Of a stretch of 60,000 nucleotides of DNA, positions 56,181 to 60,000 are shown piece after piece. The notes beneath the pieces are model-generated. The model searched no databases. It was not told the DNA's origin and saw nothing but the letters and a program-made list of their open reading frames with translations. Origin of the DNA: Symsagittifera roscoffensis (Eukaryota; Xenacoelomorpha; Acoela; Convolutidae); contig NC_087071.1 in NCBI RefSeq assembly GCF_963678635.1, positions 32,788,141 to 32,848,140 on the forward strand. The letters run 5' to 3'. Position 1 is the stretch's first letter. Every line of letters starts with the position of its first letter. Both the position numbers and the translations under genes were made by a program.

Positions 56181-57169
56181 GAAGGTACAGAACTATACAC
56201 AGTGGCGTACCGTGAAAAATTTCTCTAATTAAGGCCAACTCAAGAGTAAAAAAGAGTAACAAATCTTTGGAACATGATTATTTCTCGTGTCTGATCGTCA
56301 CTGCACTCTCTCTTTCTCGCTCAATCTCTTTTTATCATTTTCTCTCTTAGAATTCAAAGTAATTATAAAATATATCTCTCATACTTTCCCGAATATTTCA
56401 CCAGTTATTGAAAAACTTTCCTGTTTTTTTTTCAGTTTTCGGTATTTATTAGTTAAGTTCGTGCCAAATGGAATAATTGAGGCGATATTATCCAGAGTCA
56501 GAATTTTGGCTAGCAAAATAGTTTTCTGAACAACGTTACGTCCTTCGAAAATTGTTCACCCATTTTTGTTCCAAACTAGAGATCTTCGATTCTCGCTCTT
56601 TCCGCCGTATTTTTTGTGACCTTTTGATTCAAGTTTTCATCCTATTTTATTGGAGATTTAGTCGCCTGCTTGATCTTCCAATTCCATCGTTTAGCATCCT
56701 TGATCTATTCACTCTTGTGTTCAATTGCAACATTCGCCCAGAAAGTACATAACGACTGATAGTAATGTTAAACCCTATAACGATTGGCTAGGGCCGTACT
56801 TACTTTTAACCGTCTCTACCAGAGCCAACGCAAATTGTTCTTCCTTAACAATGGGTCACCAAACTTGATAGTATTTAAAAGCTATCGGCCAAACCATGCA
56901 AAGTAGCTTAATGAAAATTGAATTAGTCAGCTCATTGCAGGGTCTCGTCCACGAGGGACTCATACCACGAGGTCACTCCTAAAAACGGGATTACAACACT
57001 ATTACTATTTTACTGTCGTTTTGGTTCGTTCGAGAAAATCCGTCCTATCCATGAAAGATGGATCGACCCTTGCCTTCCACTTCCAGGTCCTCATATCCTG
57101 AAAAAGTTTTTTGATATTATTAAATGGATATCAGGAACTGTCAAGAGAGCTAAAAGTGTTTAAAAAGAT

Positions 57170-57228
57170 CAGTTCCGGAGTCGAACTCCGGACCTTGTCG
57201 GTTTCTCTAACTTCGCTGAAGAAGCTCT
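57170..57228 (-). ncRNA. tRNA-like segment (box-B-like), copy 3
   Basis: Same sequence as 48,980-49,038 on the minus strand. Box B word intact; no anticodon arm. Confidence 0.3.
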
Positions 57229-57694
57229 TTTATAAGCAGTAAGGGTTGTTTTTCTTGTTCTCGGCTTTCAAGATGTGTGAAATAGGCCCGGTAACAATTG
57301 TAACAGTACAATTTTTACTCTCCGGAGGGCTCGTTTTTATTTGCCATCAACCGTAGTTTTCAGCGGTTTGCTATTTTCTTCGTCTGTTTAACGGCAACAA
57401 AAATTATCGCTCTGATTTTTGGGGTTTCAGTTGTCCTGAAGCATCAGGTTGCTACGTGCCTTGTACGTCCAATTCGAAAAAAAAATTAATTCTGAACTTC
57501 TTCTTAAATCTCACTTTTCAGTTAATAACAAAAACTGAGAATCAAGTCCATAATTGCTTATTTTCACGTATTGTACAATTTTTTTGGATACAAACGAAAC
57601 TCATTTCAATAGAATGGCACAATCATAATTTTTTTTTGGTATAAGATTATACTCAAGTTTGGGACAGTTTATTGGCTGGTCATGAGTTTCTTCA

Positions 57695-58085
57695 CCAGAA
57701 GCGGATCCAGAATTATTTTGAGGGCGTGTAGGTGGATTTAAAAAAAAACAAACTACTTGTCGTTTTTTTGTAGTCAAAATAGATTGTTTTTCCGCGTTCT
57801 TTGTGGTTTTTGTAAAAACAGGCCACAAACACGTTTCTTGGCCTTTTTAGAAAATTTACGAAAAAACAGAAAAAATTGGCATTTTTAGAAGAAAGTTTTG
57901 GCATTTGTTTGAGAAGGTTGGATGCGTTTTTTTGCGCACGCTTTCACTCAAAGTTAGTATAAATTGGCGCCAAATGCGTTTTTAGAAAAATTTCAGCGTC
58001 GGTCAGCCAAAATTGGAAGTCCGAACAAAGTACCAAAAGAAGGAACTTTATATATGGGCAGTGGGTCGAATCCCTGAGGGGTGCT
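57695..58085 (+). repeat. Short interspersed repeat, family S (most complete copy)
   Basis: It starts AGAAGCGGATCCAGAATTATT, contains TTTTTTTGCGCACGCTTTCA and TATAAATTGGCGCCAA, and ends GTGGGTCGAATCCCTGAGG. About 0.39 kb. The TATA-like word before the palindrome TTGGCGCCAA is kept in nearly all copies. Confidence 0.7.
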
Positions 58086-58880
58086 TACGATAGTTTGAAT
58101 CAACGCCCATCTGTGATTGCTTGGAAAGTTTGCAATATCAGAACCATTCTAGTGTAAATGGGAATATTGTGCTCGACTAAATTGTCCAAATGTAGTTTTT
58201 GTAAAAGGTTTTTAATTTAAGTTGCAGAGGATTAATCCGTTTGTTTTCAATAGCTAACTCATTTTATTTGCGACATGAATAGTTCACCTTTGTTGCTGGC
58301 CCAAACAAGTTGCGGACCTAAGACATCAATAAGAGAAACGCTAAAAAAATACATGATTGTTTGAATGAAAACAAATTTGTTTTTATTTTTGATAAAATAT
58401 AACTAAATGTCTTTGGGGACAAATAGTCAAAAAACAATTGTTTTTAGGAAAGAAACAAACTAGGCAAAGTAAAATGCCAGGTCTCTTGATGTGTTAGTGG
58501 ACAAAGATTTCATATTTTCAGCTGAATTGAACAAATATTTAAGCAAAATGGTTGTTGCCAATTAAGTCCAAATACTTTGTGCGACAAATGGTACCATTAG
58601 AAACAAAAGTTATGCTTTTTAGATCATTAGTTTTGTCACATTTATCTATCTTTTAGCTCAGCGTTTTGTTTCAAAATCTACTCGTGTCTCAAATTAACAG
58701 ATTAAAAAGAAAAACTAACTATGGAATTAAAGTGTGCTATCTCTGCAGAAAATAAGAACACGTATGTGATCTGATTTTAAGTCTAAAGTTTTACCAGCCG
58801 AACTCTTCAATACCCAACATAGCTTGACTATAATAGCTCTCTCTGATAATCAGAAAGTTTTTGGCCGATTTTTTCTTCAG

Positions 58881-60000
58881 AGTGAGAAAGCCTGCCGTTT
58901 TCACTAAAAGTTTCTAAAAATGTATTATCGTTCTTATTTCTGTAATAAAAATTATCGACAAAAAGTTTATCGAAACTCTGTTGTTGGGGTACCAAAGCTT
59001 GATTTATTTTTTGAAGAGGCTTTCAAACTGCGTTTTTGCACCCAGTAAACCTTCGTTTTACTAGATTAGTGCAGAATACTTGACAAAAAAAATTCAGTTT
59101 TTGACGAAAATTATTTTTTTCCTACTGTTTAGTAAAACATACTCGTTAAATTCAATTTGTTGAGGACTTTGAAAGCTGTTCTCATACCAATGGAGAAAGT
59201 TGAAAATTTTTTACTCAAAGTTTTTCGAACGATTACTTTTATCACGTTAACTCAGAAGTTTAAATAATTTTTTTCATAGCGATAATTGAAATCTAAAACA
59301 AGTCAGAAATTGCAAATTAATTTTTATTTGTTCAGTTGATACCAAATCATTTTTTAGAAAAAAAATTACAGTAAACTTAGTTCAATTACAAGCTAAACCA
59401 CCATTCAAGGTGCTTAGCTCACGACTTCGCAACTTTTTAAGAGGCCACTCCAGAGCAGTTTCTGTCAATCCCCGACTATTAAGTGCAACAATGAAAAAAC
59501 AATAGGATACCGTCTCGTTTTATCTAGCGTTCTCTTCAAATTTGGTTTTGTTTTTTTGATTTTGTGTTTTATAGTTTTTTTGTTAAAAAAATAATTATTG
59601 TTGTTTGGTTATTTATATAACTTTTGATGTTTTTTGGTCACATCGCATATCTTCAATCGCGTAGGAAAACCAGGAGCATCAATCACGCCATTTTTTGATA
59701 CTGGAAGTTTGGTGTAATCTTTCCTGAAAAACTTCCGCGATCCGGACTTCCTTTCTGGATGCCGTTAAAAACCCCTAGTTTGAGAAGCTGCGCTGCCAAT
59801 CTTGGTGTTAAAAATATAACTTTTGCCGCCCGGAAGGTTTAAAATGACAGAAATTACTACGAACTAACGTCAAAAAAGGTCTTAGTGTTCTTTATTTACT
59901 AGAAAAAGGATCAATTATGACCTTATCTGAGCAATCCCCAATTTCGCCGGATGTCTTGTTTTCTCGCACCTCCTAATTTTTCCGATCGGCAATGAAATAA
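58881..60000. repeat. Outer inverted repeat, right arm end (runs off window)
   Basis: Reverse complement of 20,462-21,590, including the mirrored 88-codon frame of 20,590-20,856. The match continues to the last bases of the window, so the end of the palindrome is not seen. Confidence 0.85.

Larger units (their letters stand above)
50549..58880. repeat. Tandem duplication, unit 2 (about 4.7 kb plus 3.6-kb LINE)
   Basis: A second copy of 45,817-50,525, enlarged by the LINE at 51,623-55,201 and by a complete family S copy. The outer-arm part then continues beyond the point where unit 1 stops, to the window edge. Confidence 0.85.
56181..58880. other. Outer arm, second right copy
   Basis: Direct repeat of 48,061-50,525 and reverse complement of 21,590-24,200. 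The TATCTCTCATACTTTCCCGA stretch near 56,371 is present here and in the left arm but absent from unit 1. A frame of 66 codons at 56,552-56,752 parallels those in the other copies. No known gene. Confidence 0.6.

Overview
The window is AT-rich eukaryotic DNA made almost entirely of decayed and nested mobile elements. I find no intact host gene, rRNA gene, confident tRNA gene or CRISPR array. BEL/Pao retrotransposons occur only in animals, and the mix seen here (BEL/Pao, a Penelope-like GIY-YIG element, a restriction-like-endonuclease type reverse transcriptase, two kinds of APE-type LINE) suggests an invertebrate metazoan. I cannot name the species. All coding remnants carry stops and frameshifts, so they are called pseudogenes.

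Layout. 1-1.2 kb: a PHD-finger fragment, then the C-terminal part of a Penelope-like element ending in a GIY-YIG nuclease. 2.5-15.1 kb: repeated remnants of one non-LTR reverse transcriptase family (mostly minus strand) in three tandem units of about 2.7-3.7 kb, with foldbacks, a palindrome cluster and an insert carrying many copies of CCGCTCAAA. 15.1-19.3 kb: three decayed minus-strand copies of a second, jockey/CR1-like reverse transcriptase. 19.3-20.46 kb: nothing recognised.

20.46-60 kb is one very large, interrupted inverted repeat. Its inner arms (25,625-33,982 and 35,078-43,344) surround a 200-N assembly gap and about 0.9 kb of spacer. Its outer arms (20,462-25,610 on the left, about 46.5-60 kb on the right) are unequal. 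The right arm has gained about 3.2 kb of BEL/Pao pol, a tandem duplication of about 4.7 kb, and a 3.58-kb LINE. The right arm runs off the window edge, so its true end is not seen.

The best-defined element is the GC-rich LINE at 51,623-55,201. It has 12-bp target-site duplications, a (CA)n tail and the order 2A-like peptide, zinc finger, APE endonuclease, reverse transcriptase, C-terminal zinc knuckle. It lies inside the BEL/Pao integrase of the second tandem unit. Its 5' junction carries strong hairpins made of inverted copies of the target site, and a 144-bp 5' piece of the same LINE sits chimerically in the first tandem unit. No new cellular system is evident. The most notable items are the 2A-bearing LINE, the junction palindromes, the giant inverted repeat around an assembly gap, and several short unclassified repeat families.
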